Assembly (NCBI GenBank): GCA_021299455.1
Contig: JAJTGQ010000051.1
Coordinates: 1 to 64,000 of the forward strand
Direction of reading: 5' to 3'
DNA from: Flammeovirgaceae bacterium
GTDB lineage: Bacteria; Bacteroidota; Bacteroidia; Cytophagales; Cyclobacteriaceae
DNA: 64,000 nucleotides
Shown piece after piece: positions 51,700-60,339 of this stretch. Position 1 is the stretch's first letter. Every line of letters begins with the position of its first letter. The translations under genes and the position numbers were made by a program. Under the pieces are notes generated by a model, which was not told the origin of the DNA, made no database searches, and saw only the letters and a program-made list of their open reading frames with translations.

Positions 51700-52398
51700 C
51701 TATAGCTTCAAATAGAAGGCTTTGGTGAGCGATTGGTAGTCAGGTGACCAAGATTCACCCGCTCCGTGTAACACCAACTTTTCGTTTTTCAATGGAGCAT
51801 GGTTCAAAGAAAATTCAAATAGCCAGCGTTCCTGAGGCTTGCCCTCACGGGAATAAAAAGCTAGGTGACGTATACAAATCAATCCAGTCAAAGAAGCAAT
51901 ATTCAAAAAGTTTTTTCCTTCAGCATAAGGAAGCACGACAGCTAACCTTCCCTCTTTGTTTAATAACCTAATAGAATGATCGATTAATTCTTGATAACTC
52001 AATGAATGAGTATGTCTCGCTTTTGCGCGATCAGTCGATGGGGGCAATTGACTATTGATGAAGTAGGGAGGATTGCTAACGATTATATCGAAAGATTCAA
52101 AGCCCTTGAATTCTTGCAAAGATTGCGGAGTTATTTTTATTCGTTTTGCCCAAGGTGACTGATTACTATTTTCTAAAGCTTGAATAGCATCTTGTTTTTC
52201 TATTTCAATGGCCTCTATACAAACATCTTCGCCCGTACGTTGGGCAAGCATCAATGCTATTATCCCACAACCCGTTCCAACATCTAAAATTTTCTTTGCA
52301 TTTGAAATGTCAACCCACGCTCCTAGTAAGACTGCATCCGTCCCCACTTTCATCGCGCAGCGATCGTCTTCGATAGAGAATTGTTTGAAGCGAAACAT
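51700..52398 (-). CDS. trmN6: tRNA1(Val) A37 N6-methyltransferase
   Basis: 232 residues, Rossmann methyltransferase of the TrmN6/YfiC type. SAM motif KILDVGTGCGIIALMLAQR and the amino-methyltransferase tetrad NPPYF in FDIIVSNPPYFINSQLPPST are present. The N-terminal FRFKQFSIEDDRCAMKVGTD is the characteristic opening (KVGTDxxLLGAW). It modifies adenine 37 of tRNA1-Val using SAM. It follows the GxxExxY gene by 52 bp on the same strand. Confidence 0.9.
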   Translation of the reverse strand: MFRFKQFSIEDDRCAMKVGTDAVLLGAWVDISNAKKILDVGTGCGIIALMLAQRTGEDVCIEAIEIEKQDAIQALENSNQSPWAKRIKITPQSLQEFKGFESFDIIVSNPPYFINSQLPPSTDRAKARHTHSLSYQELIDHSIRLLNKEGRLAVVLPYAEGKNFLNIASLTGLICIRHLAFYSREGKPQERWLFEFSLNHAPLKNEKLVLHGAGESWSPDYQSLTKAFYLKL

Positions 52399-52450
52399 GG
52401 TTCACGCAAGGCGCTAAGTCGCAAAGCTCATGATATTGTCAAGAATTATT

Positions 52451-52828
52451 TTATAGCCCATTGACAATTCTTTGAATTCCATCCTTGATCAATGCTTCAT
52501 TGAAGTTAACCAGCAATCCTAACTTAATTCCAGTAATTCGCAAGTAGGTTAATAGTTGTTTTTGATGCACAGGCGCAATTAACTCAACTGATTTGATCTC
52601 CACGATTACTTTGTTCTCTACAATAATATCAGATCTAAAGCCAAGGTCTAGTTTGACATTTTCATAAACTACTGGAATTCCTTGCTGTCTAGAAAAATTT
52701 AAATTTTGTTTCTTAAGCTCATACGAAAGTAGTTCTTCGTACACGGATTCTAGCAGCCCGGGCCCGAGTTCGGAATGTATCTTAAAGCAGGAATGAACGA
52801 TGATTCTAGACAATTCATTTTCGTTCAT
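52451..52828 (-). CDS. GxxExxY protein
   Basis: 125 residues matching the GxxExxY family: LGPGLLESVYEELLSYELKK carries the naming motif, then FRSDIIVENKVIVEIKSVEL with the D-x-E-x-K arrangement of PD-(D/E)XK nucleases, and LGLLVNFNEALIKDGIQRIV at the end. Catalytic activity is not proven for the family. It lies 36 bp after kdnB on the same strand. Confidence 0.9.
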   Translation of the reverse strand: MNENELSRIIVHSCFKIHSELGPGLLESVYEELLSYELKKQNLNFSRQQGIPVVYENVKLDLGFRSDIIVENKVIVEIKSVELIAPVHQKQLLTYLRITGIKLGLLVNFNEALIKDGIQRIVNGL

Positions 52829-52864
52829 ACGATTTACATTGCGTCTTTGCGCCTTAGCGTGAAA

Positions 52865-53944
52865 TTAAAGTCTTCTAAAAAGTTTCTCAATACTTTCTAT
52901 CGTCACCTTCTCTTTCCAATCTGTTCCTATCGCGTGATTCCACATGTGGCTGAGATTGTACGACACGTGCGCCATCTTGGTGATTTGTTCATCTGTCCAA
53001 TCTTTAGACAGCCCTTGCGGCAAATCGATTTTATGTTTGGCAATCATTGTCTTAAATTCCTTCACACCGTCCGGATAGAAATCTTCGAGATGGTTGAATG
53101 CAATACAATTCGCGTAACAATGGCGGGTACCTAGTATTTTTGAAAGGCCATACGATAACGCATGACAAACGCCCACTTCAGAGTAGGTTAGACTCAATCC
53201 ACCCATGAGTGATGCGACCATCAATTTATCATCGTTGTCAGCAGTTTGTCCGCTCTTGTCGCCTAAGTAGATTTCTCTGCACAGTTTTAATGACTGCTCA
53301 GCATAGGCGTGGCTATATGCATTATTCAGCGTTCCGTTTTCAGATTCGATGCAATGGATGTAAGTGTCCATGCCGGTGTAGAACCACCAATTGCGCGGTA
53401 CACTTGCAATCAAATCCGGATCCAGTATTACTTGATTGAAAACAGTCCACTCACATTTCAAACCTAACTTTTTTTCCGGGCCTGTAAGCACTGCAGTCAT
53501 TGATACTTCCGCTCCCGTGCCAGAAATAGTCGGCACACCAATATGGTAGATGCCCGGGTTCTTAATTAGATTCAATCCCTGATACAATTGCGAAGAACCC
53601 TCGTTGGTGAACATCAACGAGACAGCTTTGGCAATGTCCATAATCGATCCACCTCCAATGCCAATGGCAGCTGCGGGAATTCCTTTGGTTTTTTTTACTG
53701 AATCGCGTATTGAATCTATTTGTTGGGTGGTGGGCTCAAATTGATCTACATCAATATACATAATCGTATCACCCGCTTTCATAGGAATACGATTCGCCAG
53801 TTCTTTTCCTTTAAAAAAGTTATCGACCAGGTAAAGCATAAATCCATCGTTCTGATGGCGCTGTGCTTCTACAATTTCACCTAACTGGTTAAAACTACCG
53901 CGACCAAATACGGTCTTCTCAATTCCTTTAAAATTTTTGTGCAT
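52865..53944 (-). CDS. kdnB: 3-deoxy-manno-octulosonate 8-oxidase
   Basis: 359 residues from the ATG at 53944 (MHKNFKGIEKTVFGRGSF). An iron-dependent alcohol dehydrogenase: GIGGGSIMDIAKAVSLMF binds NAD, and metal ligands are expected among the conserved His in CHALSYG, GTRHCYANC and SHMWNHAIG. Together with the aminotransferase at 54917 it corresponds to KdnB/KdnA, which turn Kdo into 8-amino-8-deoxy-Kdo for lipopolysaccharide. The assignment rests on family resemblance plus the pairing; another sugar alcohol substrate cannot be excluded. Confidence 0.72.
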   Translation of the reverse strand: MHKNFKGIEKTVFGRGSFNQLGEIVEAQRHQNDGFMLYLVDNFFKGKELANRIPMKAGDTIMYIDVDQFEPTTQQIDSIRDSVKKTKGIPAAAIGIGGGSIMDIAKAVSLMFTNEGSSQLYQGLNLIKNPGIYHIGVPTISGTGAEVSMTAVLTGPEKKLGLKCEWTVFNQVILDPDLIASVPRNWWFYTGMDTYIHCIESENGTLNNAYSHAYAEQSLKLCREIYLGDKSGQTADNDDKLMVASLMGGLSLTYSEVGVCHALSYGLSKILGTRHCYANCIAFNHLEDFYPDGVKEFKTMIAKHKIDLPQGLSKDWTDEQITKMAHVSYNLSHMWNHAIGTDWKEKVTIESIEKLFRRL

Positions 53945-53945
53945 A

Positions 53946-54626
53946 TTAATTTGATGTTTTCTTTCCCCTTTTTTCTTCAGCCAATGCAATATAATTTTTT
54001 GCCGCAAGTTTCATGGACTCAATAATTTCGTTCCATTTAACACTCATCAACATATCTGGCATCGGTGTTTTATTCTTCTCGGCAGTAGTTACTTCGGTCA
54101 GTGCAAACAAAACAGACTTAGGTGATAGCAAGGGCTCATAATTGGCAAATTCTGTAAGCACGTTTGCTGCACCTAGTTTCTTAAATAAAAAAAACAAATC
54201 AATATAGTCTTTTTTTTCTCTTCGTCCCGTAATTGCACTTAGCTTAAAAGCAGCCAAATCTTCCAAAGCCGCCATTCTTATACCGTCTTCAAGGACTGAA
54301 TTTTTCCTGAAAGGAATTTGCCACTCGTCATAGATATCAAGGCGCACTCCGTTTATCTCAGCTCGTAAATTAGTTGACGTGAGGGTGATTTGTTCATTAA
54401 GGAATTCTTTGTTCAACAACCTTCTTAGATTTACTTTATCTACCTTTTCATTTGAGAATAAATCAATATCAATTGACCTCCTATGTCCGAGCTGAAGAGC
54501 GATAGCCGTGCCTCCCACTAGTCTAAACTGATTGAACTCTGATTTGGAATTCAAGAATTGAAGTAGGTAAAGAAGCTCAGCACTTACGCTTTTTTTATGC
54601 AGCATATTTTCTATGAACATCAACAT
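53946..54626 (-). CDS. AbiEii/AbiGii-type nucleotidyltransferase toxin
   Basis: 226 residues; starts at 54626, 54620 or 54605 are possible. Nucleotidyltransferase signature: LVGGTAIALQLGHR followed by SIDIDLFSNE (GG-T ... D-x-D), then KLSAITGRREKKDYIDLFFL with the downstream Lys/Asp helix. This is the toxin half of AbiE-like type IV systems, which can halt growth by modifying tRNA. It overlaps the upstream DUF6922 gene by up to 32 bp and ends 1 bp before kdnB, so the pair sits inside the kdn operon. Confidence 0.85.
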   Translation of the reverse strand: MLMFIENMLHKKSVSAELLYLLQFLNSKSEFNQFRLVGGTAIALQLGHRRSIDIDLFSNEKVDKVNLRRLLNKEFLNEQITLTSTNLRAEINGVRLDIYDEWQIPFRKNSVLEDGIRMAALEDLAAFKLSAITGRREKKDYIDLFFLFKKLGAANVLTEFANYEPLLSPKSVLFALTEVTTAEKNKTPMPDMLMSVKWNEIIESMKLAAKNYIALAEEKRGKKTSN

Positions 54627-54858
54627 CTAGAAAAAGGAAAGCCATAGCCGCACTCACTGGCTGCAACGTTTCTCTAGTCAGAATTTCTCTTACCTTTTGC
54701 TTTCCATACAGTTCGATTACATCGAATATGTCTTCGATGGAGCCAAATTCAAAAACTCTGACAACCACCCAATCAACAGACTCCACCAACGCCTTCTCTA
54801 TATCGTTCTTATTGATATCCCAAAAAAGTGGCCTTCTAAATTGTAGCTTACTTTCCAT
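54595..54858 (-). CDS. DUF6922-domain protein, candidate antitoxin partner
   Basis: 87 residues from the ATG at 54858. The core RRPLFWDINKNDIEKALVES, then VVRVFEFGSIEDIFDVIELY and GKQKVREIL matches DUF6922, which commonly precedes AbiEii-type genes. It overlaps the nucleotidyltransferase gene, so translational coupling fits an antitoxin or partner role. It differs from the usual AbiEi antitoxin in lacking a winged-helix plus large C-terminal domain. Confidence 0.78.
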   Translation of the reverse strand: MESKLQFRRPLFWDINKNDIEKALVESVDWVVVRVFEFGSIEDIFDVIELYGKQKVREILTRETLQPVSAAMAFLFLDVDVHRKYAA

Positions 54859-54916
54859 TTTCAAGATAGCTGTATTTTGTACACTGAAAACTATGTTGAA
54901 CCTTAAGTTTTGAATC

Positions 54917-56119
54917 TTAAACCTTCACCATCACCTTCTCAACACACTCTGTAATTTTTTGCGCCAACGCCTTCACTTCTTCTTCCTTCCATGTACAACG
55001 AATGCCAAACGAAATCAATCGGCCCACGGTTTCTTGTGATTTCGGAAGCTGCAGTTTGTTATAGTCTTGAGGAGCACCAAGAATATGAATCGGAAGTTTA
55101 GCTGCCGTTTTTAAATCGCGCAAATGATTCCATTGGTTAATGAAATGATACATGTTCGTAAACCAATAATTAAAACCACCAACACCTGCTTTGTTGAATT
55201 CATCTACTGTGCGCTTAGCCGCTTCAGTATCGGGCATCAGAATATTTAGGAACGTGGCCGAGTCACCGGCAGAATCTGCCAACGTACTGAAACTCACTCC
55301 TTCAATTTTAGATAATTCTTTTGTCAGTATCGCTTTGTGTTCACGATTCTTCTCGCGGATAAACGGCACCTTGCGCGTCTGCGCCAATCCAATGGCTGCA
55401 TTGATTTCGCCAATGCGATAATTGAAGCCCACGATCGGGTGATTTTCCATTCCGCGGTTATTGCCTACGTGGTCGTGCCCGTGATCTGAAAAACTATCGG
55501 CATGGAGATAGGCTTGCTCATCGTTGGTCACCATCACACCGCCTTCACCACACGTAGCAATTTTAAAAAAGTCGAACGAGTAGCAGCCGGTTTTTCCAAA
55601 CAAGCCTACCGAAGTGCCTTTGTAAGAAGCGCCAAACGCCTGACCGGCATCTTCAATCAACGTGAGATTATGTTCTTTGCAAATTTTCAAGATCTCATCC
55701 AGCTTGGCCATGCCACCGCACATATGCACGAGCATGATCGCTTTCGTTTTTGGAGTGATAGCCGCACGAATTCCTTCTGGACTTAAGCAAAGCGACTCGT
55801 CAATCTCGGCAAACACCGGCAACCCGCCAGCAAACAAAACCGCCTCTACAGAAGCGATGTAGGTAAATGGAGGCACGATTACCTCGTCCCCGGCACCTAT
55901 GCCTGCGGCAGCCAATGCACACGAAACGGCTGTAGAGCCACTCGATACGGCATGGGCAAACTTTGCGCCTGTTACGTTTTTTACTTCTGCCTCAAACTCG
56001 CGGGCTTTCCAAATATTATTGCGTTGTGCATCGTGGTTATAGCGGAAGAGGATGCCCGTTTCCATGACATCATTTACCTCTTTGCGCTCTTCTATTCCAA
56101 ACAGTTCAGATCCAGGCAT
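54917..56119 (-). CDS. kdnA: 8-amino-3,8-dideoxy-manno-octulosonate aminotransferase
   Basis: 400 residues from the ATG at 56119 (MPGSELFGIEERKEVNDVME); the frame upstream of it has no start logic. A PLP-dependent DegT/DnrJ/EryC1 enzyme: FAHAVSSGSTAVSCALAAAG for the phosphate loop, LIEDAGQAFGASYKG (Asp to the ring) and CYSFDFFKIATCGEGG, where Lys is the Schiff base. The N-terminal ETGILFRYNHDAQRNN is like KdnA. Product and partner are as described for kdnB. The two genes are separated by the DUF6922/AbiEii pair. Confidence 0.75.
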   Translation of the reverse strand: MPGSELFGIEERKEVNDVMETGILFRYNHDAQRNNIWKAREFEAEVKNVTGAKFAHAVSSGSTAVSCALAAAGIGAGDEVIVPPFTYIASVEAVLFAGGLPVFAEIDESLCLSPEGIRAAITPKTKAIMLVHMCGGMAKLDEILKICKEHNLTLIEDAGQAFGASYKGTSVGLFGKTGCYSFDFFKIATCGEGGVMVTNDEQAYLHADSFSDHGHDHVGNNRGMENHPIVGFNYRIGEINAAIGLAQTRKVPFIREKNREHKAILTKELSKIEGVSFSTLADSAGDSATFLNILMPDTEAAKRTVDEFNKAGVGGFNYWFTNMYHFINQWNHLRDLKTAAKLPIHILGAPQDYNKLQLPKSQETVGRLISFGIRCTWKEEEVKALAQKITECVEKVMVKV

Positions 56120-56189
56120 AATTGATAAGGTTAAGGGTGCAAAAATACGAATTTCAGGTTTCAAATTGCAGGCTCCAGCATCCTAGTAC

Positions 56190-56330
56190 GAAAGGCGTGT
56201 AACCGGAGGTTTGCGGCCTGGCCGTGCGAGGCGCAGTCGGCCACCGGGCTATCCGCTGCAATCCACCCCGATAGTCATCGGGGATGGGATTTCCGCTACT
56301 ATCCCTGGCCGATGCCTGCCCTTAGGTCAC
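56190..56330. repeat. GC-rich non-coding element
   Basis: A strongly GC-rich block between divergent genes, containing GGCTATCCGCTGCAATCC, the hairpin CCCCGAT / ATCGGGG with a short loop, and TTTCCGCTACTATCCC. No coding sense. Together with 41031-41130 it looks like a family of dispersed intergenic elements. Confidence 0.45.
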
Positions 56331-56337
56331 TTGGTAA

Positions 56338-56368
56338 CTTGAAACCTGCAGCCAGAAACTTATCTTTG
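56338..56368 (+). promoter_or_regulatory. Promoter CTTG-N19-TATCTTTG
   Basis: TATCTTTG at 56361-56368 is an exact TAnnTTTG box; CTTG at 56338-56341 differs in one base from TTTG, with a 19-bp spacer. Transcription would start within a few bases of the ATG at 56375, giving a nearly leaderless mRNA. Confidence 0.6.
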
Positions 56369-56374
56369 CGCCCA

Positions 56375-57148
56375 ATGAAAAAATTGATTTCTCTACTTAT
56401 TCGGTTTGTTCCCCGCAAATACCTGCAGCTTTTTAGCGGAATAGGTCTCAAAGCGCTTGGCATTTTCTATATGGGTAACCAAGTGGAGTGCCCGATTTGC
56501 AAAAATCATTACCGACAGTTTTTGCCCTACGGCAGAATTAACCCACGCCCCAACGCGCTTTGCCCTGGCTGTTTGAGCCTCGAACGACACCGTTTGATAT
56601 GGCTGTACCTTCAGCAAAAAACTAATTTCTTCCAACAAAAGTTAAAGGTGTTGCACATAGCCCCCGAGCATTGCTTCATGAAACCCTTTGAAGCCCAACA
56701 TGGTGAAGGCTACATCACTGCGGACATTGAATCTCCCTTAGCCAAAGTAAAAATGGACATTCATAAAATTCCCTTCGGGGAAAATCATTTTGACGTGGTG
56801 TTGTGCAATCATGTACTCGAGCATGTCAAAGATGACATCAAGGCCATGAGTGAGATCAAACGAGTTTTAAAGCCAGACGGGTGGGCAATTTTGCAAGTGC
56901 CGTTCTTTTCACCTGTGCCTGATGTAACCTTCGAAGACAATTCTATTACTGATCCGCGCGAGCGCGAAAAGATTTTTGGCCAAGATGATCACGTGCGAAT
57001 GTTTGGAAAAGACTATTCAAGGCGGATTGCATCGGCAGGCCTTCAATCTGATGCGAACATGTTTGCCTCCGATTTCACGGCAACGAAAGCAACCTATTTT
57101 GGAATTGAGAGCAACGAAGTATTATATGTTGGCAGGAAAGACCAATAA
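56375..57148 (+). CDS. SAM-dependent methyltransferase with N-terminal Cys motif
   Basis: 257 residues from the ATG at 56375 (MKKLISLLIRFVPRKYL). A CPIC ... CPGC pair (VECPICKNHYRQFLPYG, NALCPGCLSLERHR) forms a probable zinc site before a Rossmann methyltransferase with LHIAPEHCFMK for motif I, YITADIESP, then FDVVLCNHVLEHVKDDIKAM for the class I core. This kind is often found in surface-polysaccharide gene regions; the target is unknown. Divergent from kdnA and convergent with the barrel gene at 57155. Confidence 0.88.
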   Translation: MKKLISLLIRFVPRKYLQLFSGIGLKALGIFYMGNQVECPICKNHYRQFLPYGRINPRPNALCPGCLSLERHRLIWLYLQQKTNFFQQKLKVLHIAPEHCFMKPFEAQHGEGYITADIESPLAKVKMDIHKIPFGENHFDVVLCNHVLEHVKDDIKAMSEIKRVLKPDGWAILQVPFFSPVPDVTFEDNSITDPREREKIFGQDDHVRMFGKDYSRRIASAGLQSDANMFASDFTATKATYFGIESNEVLYVGRKDQ

Positions 57149-57154
57149 CATAGA

Positions 57155-57715
57155 CTATTTCTTACCTCCGCCAATGAAAAAGCCAATCTTCAAATTCAGA
57201 TAGTTTTTGTTGATCGATTCAAATTGCCCAGTGGGAGCTGGTGAGCCTCTATAGGAAAAAACATAGTCAGTCATGTTACCAACGAAATTATACTCCACGA
57301 TCAGTCGAAAATGACCAAGATCTACACCCACTCTTGGAAAGAAGCCTAATCGATTTCGTTCGTTCTGTGTGTCTGTATTGCTAATCAAAAAATTATTGCT
57401 AGGATTAAAAATGGCAAAGCCACCTCCAACAAAAACGCGGGGCTTAAAAGGTAGATAATATTGATAGCTGACACCAAGGGATCCTACAAACGGATTACTA
57501 CCACCAGTCATCGAGAGTATGCCGTTATGTTCTATTCTAAAACCCGTACTCATTTTATCGTTTATGCGGTAACTAGGTTCGAGGGAAATAGAGCCAATCC
57601 CACTGTTCTTTCCCAACGGTGCGCCCCCATCGATAGCGAGAAAAACTTTTCGATAGTTTTGACCATTTGCAACCAATGATATTGCCAGAAAAACGAATAC
57701 CAGTAGCTTTTTCAT
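57155..57715 (-). CDS. Outer-membrane beta-barrel protein
   Basis: 186 residues from the ATG at 57715 with signal peptide MKKLLVFVFLAISLVANG and strands such as GSISLEPSYRINDKMSTGFR, GSLGVSYQYYLPFKPRVFVG and GVDLGHFRLIVEYNFVG, ending NLKIGFFIGGGKK. Resembles OmpW/porin-like small barrels of Bacteroidota. No specific function. Ends 6 bp from the convergent methyltransferase gene. Confidence 0.75.
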   Translation of the reverse strand: MKKLLVFVFLAISLVANGQNYRKVFLAIDGGAPLGKNSGIGSISLEPSYRINDKMSTGFRIEHNGILSMTGGSNPFVGSLGVSYQYYLPFKPRVFVGGGFAIFNPSNNFLISNTDTQNERNRLGFFPRVGVDLGHFRLIVEYNFVGNMTDYVFSYRGSPAPTGQFESINKNYLNLKIGFFIGGGKK

Positions 57716-57796
57716 AAAATTCAAGTTAAAACTACTTATTGTATGAAAGTAATGATTGAAGATAATAGTAAAAATTGAGAAGATACAACCGATGTA

Positions 57797-59827
57797 CTAC
57801 TTCTTAAAAAACATCTCCCCAATCTTCTCAACATCGAACAAAACTCCCTCTTGCGAATTGGCAAGGAAAGCAATAACAATATCATCGTCAGGATAAATTA
57901 TTAAACTGGAACTGCTGCTGAGCATATCGCCCGCATGGTACCAAATGCGGTGGCCGTTTTTACCTTGGCCAATGAACCAACCCATGCCGTAGCCGGTTGC
58001 CCGGTTAGAAGTAGTAAATTGCGTTTCAAATAATTTTTTGGTCAGTGCAGGATTAAGTGCATTGCCGTGCAACAATTCGTTTCCAAATTTTACCAAATCT
58101 TCTGCGGTCGACAAAAGTCCGCCACCGGGGTATTTGTAGCTAAAATCACCATAGTCATTCTTTTCTCCGTTGATATCATAGAACTTACTTCTGCCTGAAA
58201 TACTTTTAGTGTTATCATCTCCACAAGTACTCATCATCTGCATTGGTTTCCAAATTTGCTCCTGCATATAATCCAGATAGCTTTGCCCGCTTGCACTTTC
58301 AATCACAGCGCCAATTAAATTCCACCCGAAAGTGGAGTAGTGAAATTGAGAGCCTGGCTTAAATAATAAGCTATCCCTTTCAAAAATTTGGATGGACTGT
58401 GTAGCCGTTTGGTAATGTTGGTTTCGAACTAAATCGCTCAAGTCATTTTCGTGATAGTCTCGAACTCCTGCCAAGTGTCCTGCCAATTGGCGCGTTGAAA
58501 ACGAATATTTCTTATTCGGAAACGAAACAACATATTTTTGAATAGGCGCATCTAGATCCAGCTTATTTTCAGATGCTAGTTTTATCAATGCAGCAGAAGT
58601 TATTGACTTCGAGACGCTGTTGATGCGAAAGCGTGTGTCAGGAGTTACCGCCAGATTGTTTTCGATGTCGGCAAATCCAAACCCTTTCGATAATTTTATT
58701 TCGCCCTTTACGCTAACACAAAGTTGTAACCCATTGACATTTGATTCGTCCAGAAAATCGTTGCAAGCCTGTATGGCGACACATACTGCACTGCTTTCTG
58801 AACATGGTTTTTCTGTTGCTATAGCAGGATTGGTCTGAGGCGTTGGAGGCTGATTGCTTACCGCTACCGTAGCAGCTAAAATTCCCCTTACTTTTTCCCA
58901 CTTGTCGAAACTTGTTTTTCGGGTATAGCAGCTAAACAACTTGCTTGCCGATTCACCGGGCGCTTCACCAATAAAAGTACCGGGCAAATCAATGCCGCCA
59001 TAACCAAGTTGCTGGCGCACCTGTTTTTTACCCTCAAAAACAATTGTGTCAATTCGTAATCTGTTGGGGTGCTTTTTAATAAAATCATGGTAGCCTTTAG
59101 CAATTTGGTCTCTATCTGTTTTGGTGAGAATACGCTCAAAGGCGATGAAGAATGGTTTGTCGATTAAATATTTGAATTCGGAAAGGTCAAAAGTCAACCA
59201 ACCATTTCGCATCGAAGATTCAAGCACGATGCTTTTGTTCAAAAGGTCTTCACCGGGCGATTTTGTAATGCTATCAACTGAATATAGGCGAACACGCATT
59301 TTAAAAGATGGCAAATTATTCCTGAAGATTCGGATGCTTGCACTTTGTAAATAGACTGGAAACAAAAGTTCTTTTTGAAATGGGTTTTTGTTTTCAATCA
59401 AAAGAGCTGTTGCAGAACCCGCATAAATCGTGTCGGTTTCCAGTGTTCCCCCTCTAGACTTCCTGTTCCCCAATTTAAATGTTTTGTTATCATCTTTTTT
59501 TGATATCACGGTGACTGAATTCAAGAGTGTCACGTGCTCCTTTAGATAAACGACTATTTCTTGGGTGAGGAAAGACTGAATAGGAATATTCTTGTTAATA
59601 AAACCAATCCCCGAAAGACACAGTGTATCTTTCAAATTGGGTGTTGGTACTTTTAATGAAAACGATCCGTCTTCATTGGAAATGGTGCCAATGCCGGTGT
59701 TTACAATCCCAATGTTAGCAAAGGCAATCGGTTTCTTGTCCGATTGATTGACTACGCTTCCTTGAATCGTGATTTGAGAGTATCCAATTTGAATGGTTAT
59801 GAAAATAGCTAGTGCGGCTTTGAGCAT
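57797..59827 (-). CDS. Regulatory-like domain fused to a class C serine hydrolase
   Basis: 676 residues: signal peptide, a carboxypeptidase-regulatory-like sandwich (about 20-100: IQGSVVNQSDKKPIAFANIG), a middle beta region with Cys (about 125-300) and a C-terminal beta-lactamase-class-C hydrolase (about 350-676) with SVSK (Ser404-Lys407), the YxN-like motif in HYSTFGWNLIGAVIES and the HAG motif in IWYHAGDMLSSSSS. The N-terminal domain is normally seen in TonB receptors; its fusion to a serine hydrolase suggests a surface- or periplasm-located enzyme. It ends with an aromatic-poor FFKK, not a barrel. Confidence 0.88.
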   Translation of the reverse strand: MLKAALAIFITIQIGYSQITIQGSVVNQSDKKPIAFANIGIVNTGIGTISNEDGSFSLKVPTPNLKDTLCLSGIGFINKNIPIQSFLTQEIVVYLKEHVTLLNSVTVISKKDDNKTFKLGNRKSRGGTLETDTIYAGSATALLIENKNPFQKELLFPVYLQSASIRIFRNNLPSFKMRVRLYSVDSITKSPGEDLLNKSIVLESSMRNGWLTFDLSEFKYLIDKPFFIAFERILTKTDRDQIAKGYHDFIKKHPNRLRIDTIVFEGKKQVRQQLGYGGIDLPGTFIGEAPGESASKLFSCYTRKTSFDKWEKVRGILAATVAVSNQPPTPQTNPAIATEKPCSESSAVCVAIQACNDFLDESNVNGLQLCVSVKGEIKLSKGFGFADIENNLAVTPDTRFRINSVSKSITSAALIKLASENKLDLDAPIQKYVVSFPNKKYSFSTRQLAGHLAGVRDYHENDLSDLVRNQHYQTATQSIQIFERDSLLFKPGSQFHYSTFGWNLIGAVIESASGQSYLDYMQEQIWKPMQMMSTCGDDNTKSISGRSKFYDINGEKNDYGDFSYKYPGGGLLSTAEDLVKFGNELLHGNALNPALTKKLFETQFTTSNRATGYGMGWFIGQGKNGHRIWYHAGDMLSSSSSLIIYPDDDIVIAFLANSQEGVLFDVEKIGEMFFKK

Positions 59828-59982
59828 CTTTATTTTTTTTATTTACAGATGCAGCGTTCTCTTGAATAGTTCTTTCATGGCAATCATTTATTGCCCTAAA
59901 AAAAATGCACAAAAACGTAGTGTCTTTGTGCCTTGGCTATAAAAACCTTAAAAAATTACTTCCCAAGGCTATAAAATAGTAA

Positions 59983-60339
59983 CTAGTAAGATTGTATTAA
60001 AACTTCTGCGGGAATATGCAACACTTCATTTAGCTTCCGAATCATTGCCAGGCTTAGTTTTCTCTTACCAGAAAGTATTTCGGATTTACGTGACCGGTGC
60101 CCCAGTATTTGAGAGAGCTCAGCCTCTGTCATCCCCTTTTGCTCAAGCCTGAACTTAATTGCTTCTAGCGGATTTGGTTTGTCCATCGGAAAATTTGCGT
60201 TCTCATATTCCTTAACAAGAACTGATAAAATCTCGAGCTCGTCAGATAATGGCGAGTTATCTTTCAAATCTTTTTGAATAAGAGAATATATCCTGCTTAA
60301 AGCAGACTCGTATTGCGTGTTATTTTTAATGGGCTTCAT
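59983..60339 (-). CDS. higA: HigA-type antitoxin (second copy)
   Basis: 118 residues with the HigA layout: NANFPMDKPNPLEAIKFRLE, then an HTH EAELSQILGHRSRKSEILSG and KRKLSLAMIRKLNEVLHIPA. Clearly paralogous to the antitoxin at 42322. It overlaps the toxin gene before it by 14 bp and forms a compact type II module. Confidence 0.88.
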   Translation of the reverse strand: MKPIKNNTQYESALSRIYSLIQKDLKDNSPLSDELEILSVLVKEYENANFPMDKPNPLEAIKFRLEQKGMTEAELSQILGHRSRKSEILSGKRKLSLAMIRKLNEVLHIPAEVLIQSY

